From Fen-1231 sp035286465 (lineage in GTDB: Bacteria; Gemmatimonadota; Gemmatimonadetes; Gemmatimonadales; Gemmatimonadaceae), in contig DATEDF010000039.1 of assembly GCA_035286465.1 (NCBI GenBank), positions 1 through 38,064 on the forward strand: 38,064 nt of DNA, given 5' to 3'. Below are positions 7,391-15,610 of the stretch, in pieces (the stretch's first letter is position 1; each line of letters opens with the position of its first letter). The notes beneath the pieces were generated by a model. The model was not told the DNA's origin. It was given only the letters and a program-made list of their open reading frames with translations, and did no database searches. Position numbers and translations under genes: made by a program.

Positions 7391-9315
7391 GCTGGTCCGT
7401 CGGCATTGACGTCGGGGGGACGTACACCGACCTCGCCGCGGTCGGCACGGGGGGCGTCATCGCGACCCGCAAGGTGCTCTCGACGCCCGCCGACCAGAGC
7501 GAGGGCGTCGCCTCTGCGCTCGCGGCATTCGGGGCGGGCGGCGCCGAGATGACCCGCGTCGCGCACGGCACGACGGTCGTCACCAATCTCCTGCTCGAGC
7601 GGCGCGGCGCCCGCGTCGTGCTCTGTGCGACCAGCGGCGCGAGCGACCTCCTGGAGCTGCGCCGCCAGGATCGCGCCGCGCTCTACGATCTCGCCGCGCA
7701 GCACCCGCCGCCGCTGGTGGACCCCGCCCGCGTGGTGCGCGTGCAGGAGCGCCGCGGGCCCCGCGGCGTGCGCGTTGCACTCTCCGCCGAAGAGGCGGAG
7801 CGCGTCGCCGCGGCGGTCGCCGCGCTCGCGCCTGAGATCGTCGTGGTCTCGCTCCTGCACGCCTACGAGGACGATGCGCACGAGCGCGCGCTCGAGACGG
7901 CCATCGCGCGGCGCGTGCGCGGCGTGGACGTGGTGCGCGGCGCCCACGTGCTTCCGGAGATCCGTGAGTACGAGCGCACCGCGACCGCGGTGGCGGAGGG
8001 GTACGCGCGGCCGAGCGTCGCCACCTATCTCACGCATCTCGGGTCGCGGCTCTCGGCGCTCGGCTTCCCGGCGCAGGACGTCATGACGTCGGGTGGGGGG
8101 ATGCGCTCCTCGGCCGAGGCGTCGCGCACCGCCGCCGCGCTCGCGCTCTCGGGGCCCGCGGGCGGGGTGGTCGGGGCCGCGGCGGTGCTCCGCGCGGCGG
8201 GACTCTCCCAGGCGCTCACGATCGACATCGGCGGCACGAGCGCCGACGCAGGGCTCATCCTCGACGGCGAGCCGCTGGTGGAGCCGGGCGGCAGCGTGGC
8301 CGGCGTGCCGATCGCATTGCCGCGCGTGCTGGTGGAGACCGTGAGCGCGGGCGGTGGCAGCATCGCGTGGGTGGACGACGGCGGCGCGCTGCGCGTGGGG
8401 CCGCGGAGCGCGGGCGTGGTGCCGGGCCCCGTGGCGTTCGGTCGCGGCGGCACGCAGCCGACGGTCACCGACGCGCACATCGCGCTGCGCCGGCTCGACG
8501 CCGCGCAGCTCTCGGGCGGCGTGACGCTCGACGCCCCGGCGGCGCGCGCCGCGGTGGCCGCGCTCGCGAAGCGGCTCCGCGCCCCAGCGGAGCGCACGGC
8601 GGAAGCGATCATCGCGATCGCCGACGCCGCCGTGGCGCGCGCGCTCCGGCGCGTGAGCGTCGAGCGCGGCATTGATCCGCGCGCGTGCACCCTCGTCGCG
8701 TTCGGCGGCGGCGGACCGCTCCACGCGTGCGCGCTCGCGGAACTGCTCGGGATGCGCACGATCCTCGTGCCTCCGCACGCGGGCGTGTTGAGCGCGCTGG
8801 GGCTGGCGATTGCCCCCACGCGGCGCGAGGCCGCGGCGAGCGTGATGCGCGATGCGACCGCGGTGGACGCAACCTGGTTCCGCGCACGACTCGTGGCGCT
8901 CGCGGAGCGCGCGGCGCCCGGCGCGGCGCCCGGCGCGCCACGCCACGCGCGGGGCGGCGGGGCTCGCGGAGCGCCACGCTTCCGGTGGCACGCCCGGGTG
9001 CGCTACGAGGGCCAGGGGCACGAACTGGACGTCTCCTGCACGCCCGGCGACGGCGGCGCGGCGCTCGCCGCGCGCTTCGGCCGGGCGCACCAGCGCCGCT
9101 ACGGATTCACGCTCGACCGGCCGGTAGAGATCGTGGCGGTGCGCGTGGCGGCACACGGGCCGCGGGTGCCGGTGCGCTTCCGCGCCGTGGCGCCCAGGCC
9201 ACGCGCCGTGCGCGGCCCGCGCGTCATCACGCTCGCGGACGCCACGATGGTCGTCGCGCGCGGCTGGACCGCGCGCGCGCTCGCGATCGGCGGCTGGCTC
9301 CTGGAGCGCGCGTGA
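7387..9315 (+). CDS. hyuA: Hydantoinase/oxoprolinase subunit A
   Basis: ATP-dependent ring-opening amidohydrolase subunit of the N-methylhydantoinase/5-oxoprolinase/acetone carboxylase beta family, 642 residues. The N-terminal ATPase-type motif is SVGIDVGGTYTDLAAV, followed by RVAHGTTVVTNLLLER and the central SGPAGGVVGAAAVL. The phosphate-binding repeat LTIDIGGTSADAGLI and the C-terminal LVAFGGGGPLHACALAELLG complete the family set. The conserved N-terminus begins only two codons after position 7387. No ATG, GTG or TTG lies there in frame, but a CTG at 7387-7389 overlaps the upstream TGA and is preceded, after six bases, by GGGAGG (7375-7380). I therefore place the start at CTG. A 12-bp unit is exactly duplicated at 8911-8934. 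The substrate cannot be told from sequence. Confidence 0.88.
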   Translation: MSWSVGIDVGGTYTDLAAVGTGGVIATRKVLSTPADQSEGVASALAAFGAGGAEMTRVAHGTTVVTNLLLERRGARVVLCATSGASDLLELRRQDRAALYDLAAQHPPPLVDPARVVRVQERRGPRGVRVALSAEEAERVAAAVAALAPEIVVVSLLHAYEDDAHERALETAIARRVRGVDVVRGAHVLPEIREYERTATAVAEGYARPSVATYLTHLGSRLSALGFPAQDVMTSGGGMRSSAEASRTAAALALSGPAGGVVGAAAVLRAAGLSQALTIDIGGTSADAGLILDGEPLVEPGGSVAGVPIALPRVLVETVSAGGGSIAWVDDGGALRVGPRSAGVVPGPVAFGRGGTQPTVTDAHIALRRLDAAQLSGGVTLDAPAARAAVAALAKRLRAPAERTAEAIIAIADAAVARALRRVSVERGIDPRACTLVAFGGGGPLHACALAELLGMRTILVPPHAGVLSALGLAIAPTRREAAASVMRDATAVDATWFRARLVALAERAAPGAAPGAPRHARGGGARGAPRFRWHARVRYEGQGHELDVSCTPGDGGAALAARFGRAHQRRYGFTLDRPVEIVAVRVAAHGPRVPVRFRAVAPRPRAVRGPRVITLADATMVVARGWTARALAIGGWLLERA

Positions 9316-10859
9316 GCCGCCGCCCGCGCGGCAGCTTCGATCCCCTCACCCTGGCGGTGATGGGGCACGCCGTCTCGATGATCGCCGAGGAGATGGGCAC
9401 GGTTCTCGAGCGCGGCGCGCTCTCGCCGAACATCCGCGAGCGGCGCGACGCCAGCTCGGCGCTCTTCGATGCCCGCGGCCGGATGGTCGCGCAGGCGGCG
9501 CACATCCCCGTGCATCTCGGCGCGATGCCCGAGTCGGTGCGGGCGGTGATCGCGCGCACGCCGCGAGCCGGGGACGTCTTCCTGCTCAACAGCCCGTACG
9601 ACGGCGGGTCGCACCTTCCCGACCTCACGATGGTCGAGGCGATCGCCCTGGGCGGGAAGGTCGCCGGCTTCGCGGCGGTACGCGCGCACCACGCCGATGT
9701 CGGCGGGATGAGTCCGGGCTCGATGCCGCAGGGCGCGACGGAGCTCGTGCAGGAGGGGATCGTGCTGCCGCCCGTGCGCCTCGAGCGACGAGGCGTCCCC
9801 GACCCGGCTATCCTCGAAGTCGTGCTCGCGAACGTGCGCACGCCGGAGGAGCGCCGCGGCGACCTCGCCGCCCAGCGCGCCGCGTGCGCCGCCGGCGCCG
9901 CCGGCTGGCGTGCCCTGGTCGCGCGCACCGGCGCCGCGCCCCTCCGCGGCGCCTGCGACGCGCTCATGGACTACGCCGAGCGGCGCGCGAGCGCCCGGCT
10001 CGCCGAGATCGGCCGTGCCACCGGGCGCGCGGAAGATCTCCTCGAGGGCGACGGCGCCAGCGACGCACCGGTGCCGCTCGCCGTGCGGCTCACCATCGCG
10101 CGAGGACGGCTGACGCTCGACTTCACGGGCACCTCGCCCAGGGTGCGCGGCAACGTGAACACGCCGCTCGCGGTGACGCGGGCCGCCGCGCTCTTCGTGC
10201 TCCGCTCCCTCCTCGACGACGACGTGCCGACCAACGAGGGAATCGCGCGGCCGATCACGATCGTGACGCCGGACGACTGCCTGCTGAACGCGCGCTGGCC
10301 CTCCGCCGTGGCGGCGGGCAACGTCGAGACGTCGCAGCGCGTGACCGACCTCCTCTTCGCGGCCCTCGCCGACGCCGGCGTCAGCGTGCCCGCGCAGGGA
10401 CAGGGGACGATGAACAACGTGACCTTCGGCGGCGATGGCTGGACGTTCTACGAAACCCTCGGCGGCGGGCAGGGCGCAAGCGCGCGGGGGCCGGGCCCGA
10501 GCGCGGTGCACGTCGGCATGAGCAACACCCGCAACACGCCGATCGAGTCGCTGGAGCGGAGCTACCCGATCGAGATCGTGGAGTACGCCGTGCGCCGCGG
10601 ATCGGGGGGCGCGGGCGCGCACCGGGGCGGCGACGGCGTCGTGCGGCGTTACCAGGTGCTCGACCGGTGCACGGTCACGCTGCTCACGGAGCGGCGCGCG
10701 CGAGCGCCGAAGGGCGCGCTGGGCGGTGCCGACGGCCTGCCCGGGCGGAACCTGCTCAACGGGGAGCCGCTGCCGGCCAAGTGCCGGCGGGAGCTGGCGC
10801 CGGGCGATGTACTGACGATCGAGACGCCCGGCGGAGGGGGATACGGGACAACGAAGTGA
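9312..10859 (+). CDS. hyuB: Hydantoinase/oxoprolinase subunit B
   Basis: Partner of the preceding subunit A, 515 residues from the GTG at 9312, which overlaps the hyuA stop as GTGA. Family landmarks are DPLTLAVMGHAVSMIAEEMG and LERGALSPNIRERRDASSALFD at the N-terminus, AAHIPVHLGAMPESVRAVI, and LLNSPYDGGSHLPDLTMV. The later part has VRAHHADVGGMSPGSMPQGATE, then TMNNVTFGG and the C-terminal GGGGYG end. These fit HyuB/HydB of the oxoprolinase superfamily and the usual length. Together HyuA and HyuB would hydrolyse a cyclic amide such as 5-oxoproline or a hydantoin using ATP. A 14-bp inverted repeat lies just downstream. Confidence 0.92.
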   Translation: MSRRPRGSFDPLTLAVMGHAVSMIAEEMGTVLERGALSPNIRERRDASSALFDARGRMVAQAAHIPVHLGAMPESVRAVIARTPRAGDVFLLNSPYDGGSHLPDLTMVEAIALGGKVAGFAAVRAHHADVGGMSPGSMPQGATELVQEGIVLPPVRLERRGVPDPAILEVVLANVRTPEERRGDLAAQRAACAAGAAGWRALVARTGAAPLRGACDALMDYAERRASARLAEIGRATGRAEDLLEGDGASDAPVPLAVRLTIARGRLTLDFTGTSPRVRGNVNTPLAVTRAAALFVLRSLLDDDVPTNEGIARPITIVTPDDCLLNARWPSAVAAGNVETSQRVTDLLFAALADAGVSVPAQGQGTMNNVTFGGDGWTFYETLGGGQGASARGPGPSAVHVGMSNTRNTPIESLERSYPIEIVEYAVRRGSGGAGAHRGGDGVVRRYQVLDRCTVTLLTERRARAPKGALGGADGLPGRNLLNGEPLPAKCRRELAPGDVLTIETPGGGGYGTTK

Positions 10860-10880
10860 ACGGCTGTCAGCTCTCTGTTG

Positions 10881-10916
10881 TCAGCCGTCAGCTGACGACA
10901 GACAGCTGACGGCTGA
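10881..10916. terminator. Perfect 14-bp inverted repeat between convergent genes
   Basis: The arms TCAGCCGTCAGCTG (10881-10894) and CAGCTGACGGCTGA (10903-10916) are perfect reverse complements around an 8-base loop. The site lies between the hyuB stop and the end of the HD-GYP gene, which converge here. There is no T tract on either strand, so it is not a classical intrinsic terminator, but its place and stability suggest a shared bidirectional terminator or transcript-end stabiliser. The surrounding bases repeat the word CTGTCAGC. Confidence 0.6.
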
Positions 10917-10940
10917 TCGCTGTCTACTCGCCCTTGCCGT

Positions 10941-12938
10941 TCATCCCTTCTGCACGTGCATCGCCACCGACGGCGACCGCCGCCGCGCCGGCTCCGGCTT
11001 CACCAGCTCGAACACCTTGGCCTCGACGAACGCGTCGAGCAGCGCCGGGTCGAGCGCGCCGCCCTTCGCCTCGTCGTGCAGGATCTCGACCGCGCGGTCC
11101 GGCGGCACGGCGCGCTTGTACGGGCGGTCGGTCGCCGTGAGCGCGTCGTAGATGTCGGAGATCGTCATCATCCGCGTCTGCACGGGGATCGCCTCGGCGC
11201 CCACCTGCCGCGGGTAGCCGGTGGCGTTGAGCTTCTCGTGGTGGCCGTAGGCGATCTCGGGAATCCCCTTCAGTTCGCGCGTCCACGGGATGTGCTCGAG
11301 GAACCGGAACGTGTGCGTCACGTGCGACTCGATCTCGCGCCGCTCGCGCTGGTCGAGATTGCCCTTGTTGATCATCAGGTAGCGCAGCTCCTCGTCGGAG
11401 AGGAGCGGCTTCTCGATGCCGTCGAAGTCCACGAACGTGCGCGCGTTGATCTCGCTCAGTTCCTCGAAGGTGCCCTCGGGAAGGATCGTCGGCTCGTTGG
11501 CGCGGACGATCGAGTCGAGAAAGCGCTGCAGCTCCTCGCGCTCGGCGCGGCGCACGAGATCGAGCTGGGAAAGCACGTCCGCGTACTTGTGCTTCCCGTG
11601 CGTGAACAGGTACTCGGCGCGCTCGCGCTCGTACTGCAGGTCGGCACGCTGGAGGAGGAACTGGAAACGGTGCTTGATGATCGAGAGGTCGCTCGGGTAG
11701 AGCTTCTTCTGCTTCACGAGCACCTGCTCGCGCACGCCCACCTTGCCGAAGTCGTGGAGCAGCCCCGCGTAGCGGATCTCGCGCATCTGCTCGCGCGAGA
11801 ACTGGAGCGCGCGGTACGGCCCCGCGCCCACGCGATCCACCGCCTCCGCGAGCCCGCACGTGAGCGTCGCGACGCGCGAGGAGTGGCCGCTCGTCGTCGG
11901 GTCGCGCGACTCGATCGCCGTCACCGACGCCATCACGAACCCCTCGAACAGCCGCTCGATGTCCTCGTAGAGGCGGCTGTTCTCGATCGCCACCGCGGCC
12001 TGCGACGCGAGCGCGCCCACGAGGTCCACGGCGCGCTGGTCGAACGGCAACACCTCGCGTTCGACGATCTCGTTGGTGGTCAGGCGCACGTCCGCCGAGC
12101 GCTTGCGGTTGATGAGCTGCAGCACGCCGATGACCTCGTCCCGGTGCGTGCGCATCGGGATGACGAGCATGGACTTCGTGCGGTAGTGGAACTTCTCGTC
12201 GAACGACCGGTTCTGCCGGTACGACACGTCCTCCGGCAGGAGGTACACGTCCGGAATGATGAGCGGCTCTCCCGTGGACGCGGCGTATCCCGAGAGCGAA
12301 CCGTGGTCGAGCGGAATCTGGGACTCGCTGAACGGCAGGTTGGGGAGCGTGAAGTTCTGCGTGAGCTTGAAGCGGAGCGAGGCGGGCGCGTCCTCCGGCC
12401 GTTCGACGAGGTAGAGCGAGCCGGCGTCGGCGGTGGAAATGCGCCGCGCCTCGCTCAGGATCATCTCGAGCAGCGCGAGCAGGTCGCGTTCGGTGGAGAG
12501 CGCGACGCCGATGCGCGTCAGCTCGTGGAGGTCGCTCGCGCTCCGCCCCTCGAGGCGGGCGGCCTTGCGCGCCGCCACGAGCGCGGCCGCGTGGCGCAGT
12601 GCGCCGTGCAGCGCCACGCGTGCCGCGGCCGCGGGGGCGTCGGCGGCGATGAACGCGGCCAGCAGCGCGCCCGGCAGCGCGTCCGGGGGCTCCGTCTCCC
12701 CGCGCTCTCCAAGGCCCACGAGCGCGGCCTGCTCGGCGAGCTGCGCGAAGAGCGCTCTCTCCTCGCCCGTGCTCTGCGCCAGGGCGCGGTCGAGCAGGAC
12801 CACCGTGGGCCGCTCGGCGTCCAGCGCCGAGGCCGCCGGGAGGAGCGGCACGCGCTTGACCTCGACGCCGTCGGTGGCCGTGAGCGCGTCGAGGGCCGGC
12901 AGCGCGCGGCCGATCGAGGTGAGAACGAGAGGCTTCAT
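10941..12938 (-). CDS. GAF and HD-GYP domain protein, probable cyclic di-GMP phosphodiesterase
   Basis: Signalling protein of 665 residues. Residues 1-110 look like a degenerate receiver or linker domain (TVVLLDRAL) without a clear phosphorylation set. Residues about 135-320 form a GAF domain (TRIGVALSTERDLLALLEMIL, LVIPMRTHRDEVIGVLQLINRK, ASQAAVAIENSRLYEDIE). The HD-GYP domain starts near residue 330, with GHSSRV, the metal pair His394-Asp395 in LLHDFGKVG, His566-His567 in YGHHEKLN and Gly-Tyr-Pro at 574-576. HD-GYP enzymes linearise or degrade cyclic di-GMP. The HD to HH spacing is 171 residues, about 100 more than usual, because a charged helical insertion separates two copies of the region that normally follows HD. 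It is the last gene of a minus-strand group. Confidence 0.88.
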   Translation of the reverse strand: MKPLVLTSIGRALPALDALTATDGVEVKRVPLLPAASALDAERPTVVLLDRALAQSTGEERALFAQLAEQAALVGLGERGETEPPDALPGALLAAFIAADAPAAAARVALHGALRHAAALVAARKAARLEGRSASDLHELTRIGVALSTERDLLALLEMILSEARRISTADAGSLYLVERPEDAPASLRFKLTQNFTLPNLPFSESQIPLDHGSLSGYAASTGEPLIIPDVYLLPEDVSYRQNRSFDEKFHYRTKSMLVIPMRTHRDEVIGVLQLINRKRSADVRLTTNEIVEREVLPFDQRAVDLVGALASQAAVAIENSRLYEDIERLFEGFVMASVTAIESRDPTTSGHSSRVATLTCGLAEAVDRVGAGPYRALQFSREQMREIRYAGLLHDFGKVGVREQVLVKQKKLYPSDLSIIKHRFQFLLQRADLQYERERAEYLFTHGKHKYADVLSQLDLVRRAEREELQRFLDSIVRANEPTILPEGTFEELSEINARTFVDFDGIEKPLLSDEELRYLMINKGNLDQRERREIESHVTHTFRFLEHIPWTRELKGIPEIAYGHHEKLNATGYPRQVGAEAIPVQTRMMTISDIYDALTATDRPYKRAVPPDRAVEILHDEAKGGALDPALLDAFVEAKVFELVKPEPARRRSPSVAMHVQKG

Positions 12939-12962
12939 CTGCGTGAGTCCCTTAAACCGTCA

Positions 12963-12988
12963 GCCCGCCGGCGAGACGGCCGGCGGGC
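12963..12988 (-). terminator. GC-rich hairpin between CsgG-like and HD-GYP genes
   Basis: GCCCGCCGGC (12963-12972) and GCCGGCGGGC (12979-12988) form a perfect 10-bp stem with a 6-base loop. Read on the minus strand it follows the CsgG-like gene and is followed by TGACGGTTTAAGGG, which has only a short T run. It could act as a partial terminator or attenuator that lowers readthrough into the HD-GYP gene. Confidence 0.5.
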
Positions 12989-13016
12989 AAACGTATGACC
13001 GCGGAGCGAGTCGTCG

Positions 13017-13709
13017 CTAGGCACCCAGCTTCGCCAGTTCCTTCTTCGCCGCCTCGTACTCGGGGAACTTCGCGAGGGTCTGCTTGAAGAGCTGCACCGC
13101 CTCGTCCTTCTTCCCCGCGTCTTTCGCGATCAGCGCGCGCGAATAGAGCATAACCGCCTGGTAGGGCACCTTCTCCGCCGCCTTCTCGCGCGCCTCCCCC
13201 ACCTGGCGCGGGATCTCGGGGAGCTTGAGCCCCGTGTTGATCTTCCGCGCCACGCTGTTCACGAGCACGAACAGGTTGTCAATCTTGTTCAACCCGTTGG
13301 TCGCGAATTCGACCTCGCCCGTCTCCACGTTGAAGCAGCGTACGGTGAGGTTCATGTCGTTCGTGCGGTTCGTGATGAAGCCACCCGTCACCATGTGATG
13401 CACGCCGAGCAGCTTCCCGACTCGCACCACCGTCGCCGGGTCAATGTTGCCGGCCTGCGACAGCCGCTGCTCCTCGAGGATCTTCTGGAGCTGGTCGCGC
13501 TCCACGACGCGGATCCCCGTGTTCACGGACATCTCCTGGATGAGGATGTCGGCGATCCCCTTGGAGAGCGGCGCCAGTTCCGCGTTCGCCGCGCCGGTCG
13601 CGCCGTTGTTGAAGTAGAGCACCGCGACGGTCGGCTTGGACTGCGCCAGTGCCGTCGCTCCGGCGAGCGCGAGCCCCGCGACGGCGGTCAAGAACCTGTG
13701 CAACCTCAT
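13017..13709 (-). CDS. CsgG-like secreted protein with C-terminal TPR-like end
   Basis: A cleavable signal peptide (MRLHRFLTAVAGLALAGATALAQS) is followed by a CsgG/LpoB-type domain. It shows KPTVAVLYFNNG, LSKGIADILIQEMSVNTGIRVVERDQLQKILEEQ, GKLLGVHHMVTGGFI and the beta strands LTVRCFNVETGEVEF. CsgG-type domains build outer-membrane secretion channels or act as lipoprotein activators of cell-wall synthases, but this protein lacks the lipobox cysteine and the transmembrane hairpins typical of true CsgG cannot be confirmed. The last 55 residues resemble a tetratricopeptide repeat (AVMLYSRALIAKDAGKKDEA). The start is ATG 13709 because GGAGG lies five bases upstream of it; a TTG four codons earlier is less likely. 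It belongs to the minus-strand group with the MBL and HD-GYP genes. Confidence 0.82.
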   Translation of the reverse strand: MRLHRFLTAVAGLALAGATALAQSKPTVAVLYFNNGATGAANAELAPLSKGIADILIQEMSVNTGIRVVERDQLQKILEEQRLSQAGNIDPATVVRVGKLLGVHHMVTGGFITNRTNDMNLTVRCFNVETGEVEFATNGLNKIDNLFVLVNSVARKINTGLKLPEIPRQVGEAREKAAEKVPYQAVMLYSRALIAKDAGKKDEAVQLFKQTLAKFPEYEAAKKELAKLGA

Positions 13710-13755
13710 GGCAACCTCCAAAAGAGAAAGCAGAAGGCGGAAAGCAGCCCCGCAG

Positions 13756-14631
13756 CTATACCGTCAAGCTAAGCCCTTCCGCGGCGGCCACAACCTCGAG
13801 CGTGCCCCCGCGTTCCTTCACCAGCGCCCGGCACTCGTCCAGCCGCCGGTCCACCTCTTCGTCGGTGCGTCGGGGCTCGTGGTGAAAGAGCACCAGCGTG
13901 CCGACCCCCGCCTGAAGCGCCAACTCAACGCCATCGCGGTAGGTCGAGTGCCCCCACCCGCGATGGTGATCGTACTCTTCCGTCGTGTACGTCGTGTCGT
14001 GCACCAGGACGCTGGCGTCGCGCACGAACGCCACGAACCGCTCGCGCCACCCGGTGGGCGTCGTGTACCGCTCCGAATGGCCCAACTCGTTGTCCGAGAC
14101 GTACACCAGCGCCGCCGGCTTCGTTCGCGGCTCCACGAAGCGGTAGGCCAGCGCGCCGCCCGGGTGCCGCACTTCCATCGCCGTCACCTCGTATCCCGTC
14201 CCCGCCGATCGCTCGCCTTCGGCGATGCTGCGGAAGTCAATCGTCGCGTCCAGCTCCTCGAACGCAACCGGAAACACCACCGGAGACATCTGGTCCCGCA
14301 CCACCCGGTCAATGCTGGTCTCGAGCGTCTTCGAGCCCCAGATGGTGAAGTGATTCCCGCGCTGGAAGATCGGCGCGAAGAACGGGATCCCCTGAATGTG
14401 GTCCCAGTGCGCGTGCGTGAGAAAGATGTCACCGTGGATCGGCGCCCCGTTCGCCCGCTCGATGAGCGTGCGCCCGAGTTCCCGGATGCCGGTCCCGGCG
14501 TCAAGAATGACCAGCCAGCCGTCGGTCGTCCGCACCTCGACGCACGGTGTGTTGCCGCCGTAGCGCACCGTGCTCCGGCCGGGGCTGGGAATCGAGCCCC
14601 GCGTGCCCCAGAACTGCACGCGGAAGCTCAT
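13756..14631 (-). CDS. Metallo-beta-lactamase-fold hydrolase
   Basis: Binuclear-zinc hydrolase of 291 residues. The zinc motif is LTHAHWDHIQGIPFF with His73, His75, Asp77 and His78. Further ligands are expected from MEVRHPGG (His), LVYVSDNE (Asp) and LVLFHHEP (His). The N-terminus VQFWGTRGSIPSPGRSTVRYGGNTPC is typical of the subgroup related to RNase Z and PhnP-like phosphodiesterases. In other bacteria similar proteins occur beside cyclic nucleotide sensors, so cyclic nucleotide or phosphodiester hydrolysis is a reasonable guess but is not shown. It lies between a Crp/Fnr regulator and the CsgG-like gene, all on the minus strand with gaps of 46 to 109 bases. Confidence 0.88.
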   Translation of the reverse strand: MSFRVQFWGTRGSIPSPGRSTVRYGGNTPCVEVRTTDGWLVILDAGTGIRELGRTLIERANGAPIHGDIFLTHAHWDHIQGIPFFAPIFQRGNHFTIWGSKTLETSIDRVVRDQMSPVVFPVAFEELDATIDFRSIAEGERSAGTGYEVTAMEVRHPGGALAYRFVEPRTKPAALVYVSDNELGHSERYTTPTGWRERFVAFVRDASVLVHDTTYTTEEYDHHRGWGHSTYRDGVELALQAGVGTLVLFHHEPRRTDEEVDRRLDECRALVKERGGTLEVVAAAEGLSLTV

Positions 14632-14740
14632 CGGGTCGTGCTCGACACGAACCAGAATAGCATCCGGGCGCCCCCGAACGAAAGGCGAGTGGTCACGGCC
14701 TGGATGTGATGCGCGTCACGGGCGTCCGAACGGCGCGCCC

Positions 14741-15418
14741 TCAGGCCCGCTGGCGCGAGCGCTTCTCCAGCGCGGCGCGATCCGTGATGCGGATGCGCCG
14801 CCGCTCCGTGGAGATCCATCCGGAGTCCTGAAACTCGCGCATGGCCCGCGACACCGTCTCGCGGCTCGCGCCGATGATGTGCGCGATGGTCTGGTGCGTC
14901 AGCGGCCGCTCGATGAGCGGCCCGCCGCCCTCGTCGGCGGTGTCGAGGAGCATTCGCGCGATGCGCCCGGGCACGTCGAGCAGGACGAGCGACCCGATCT
15001 GCCCGTCGGCGCGCCGCAGCCGGTGGGACAGCTCGGCCAGGAGCGACCACGCGACGCTCGGACTGTCCTCGACGCGCTTCCGGAAGTCATCGCGGCGCAG
15101 CACGAGGAGCGTCGCCTCTTCCATCGCGATCACGTGCGCCGAGCGCGGCTGATCGTCTATGAGCGACAGCTCGCCGAAGTACTCGCCCACGCCGAGGATG
15201 CCGAGGATCACCTCGCGCCCATCCTCGGCCACGAGCACGACCTTCACGCGCCCCGCGCGGACGATGAAGAGCGCGTCACCCGGGTCGGCCTCGAACAGGA
15301 TGACGCTCCCCTTCGGGTAGCTCTTCTCGCGAAGAAGTTCGGAGAACTTCGCGAGCTCCGCGCCGTCGAGCGACTTGAAGAGCGGGACGGTGGCGAGGAA
15401 ATCGGCGGTGGCGGTCAT
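14741..15418 (-). CDS. Crp/Fnr-family transcription regulator
   Basis: DNA-binding regulator of 225 residues. The N-terminal cyclic-nucleotide-binding fold begins with FLATVPLFKSLDGAELAKFSELL and includes YPKGSVILFEADPGDALFIVRAGRVKVVL and the phosphate-binding-cassette-like GEYFGELSLIDDQPRSAHVIA. A long dimerisation helix leads to a winged helix-turn-helix with QTIAHIIGASRETVSRAMREFQDSGWI. FGELSLIDDQPRSA resembles the cAMP-binding cassette, but a ligand is not proven; there are no Fnr-type cysteines at the N-terminus. The start codon has no purine-rich site upstream (the mRNA there reads CTCCCCCTCCTG), so initiation may be leaderless or rely on other features. It is divergent from the kinase gene. 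Confidence 0.92.
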   Translation of the reverse strand: MTATADFLATVPLFKSLDGAELAKFSELLREKSYPKGSVILFEADPGDALFIVRAGRVKVVLVAEDGREVILGILGVGEYFGELSLIDDQPRSAHVIAMEEATLLVLRRDDFRKRVEDSPSVAWSLLAELSHRLRRADGQIGSLVLLDVPGRIARMLLDTADEGGGPLIERPLTHQTIAHIIGASRETVSRAMREFQDSGWISTERRRIRITDRAALEKRSRQRA

Positions 15419-15432
15419 CAGGAGGGGGAGCC

Positions 15433-15460
15433 GGTGGCCAACATCCGGTCGGTGGCCAAG
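15433..15460. promoter_or_regulatory. Direct repeats upstream of the Crp/Fnr gene
   Basis: The 10-base sequence CGGTGGCCAA occurs twice, at 15433-15442 and 15451-15460, with an 18-base period and the small palindrome TGGCCA in each copy. The pair lies 15 to 42 bases upstream of the crp-like start, in the divergent region shared with the Ser/Thr kinase gene. This could be an operator for autoregulation, but it does not match the known Crp half-site. Confidence 0.4.
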
Positions 15461-15610
15461 TTACGGCCTCTCGGGCACCTCTGTCAAACCGGCGGCGGCG
15501 GGAGCAGGCCGCGCGCGATCCACGCGTGCGCGATGCGTGAAGTGCCGACCGGCTGGCCGCTCGCCCCGAAGCGCCGTACTGTATGTGCGATTCACGCCTG
15601 GAGTAGCGAC

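Noticed and set aside
10881..10916. Inverted repeat as a transposon end or attachment site
   Set aside because: No transposase or integrase is nearby and the arms face each other across an 8-base loop between convergent genes, which fits a transcript-end hairpin better.
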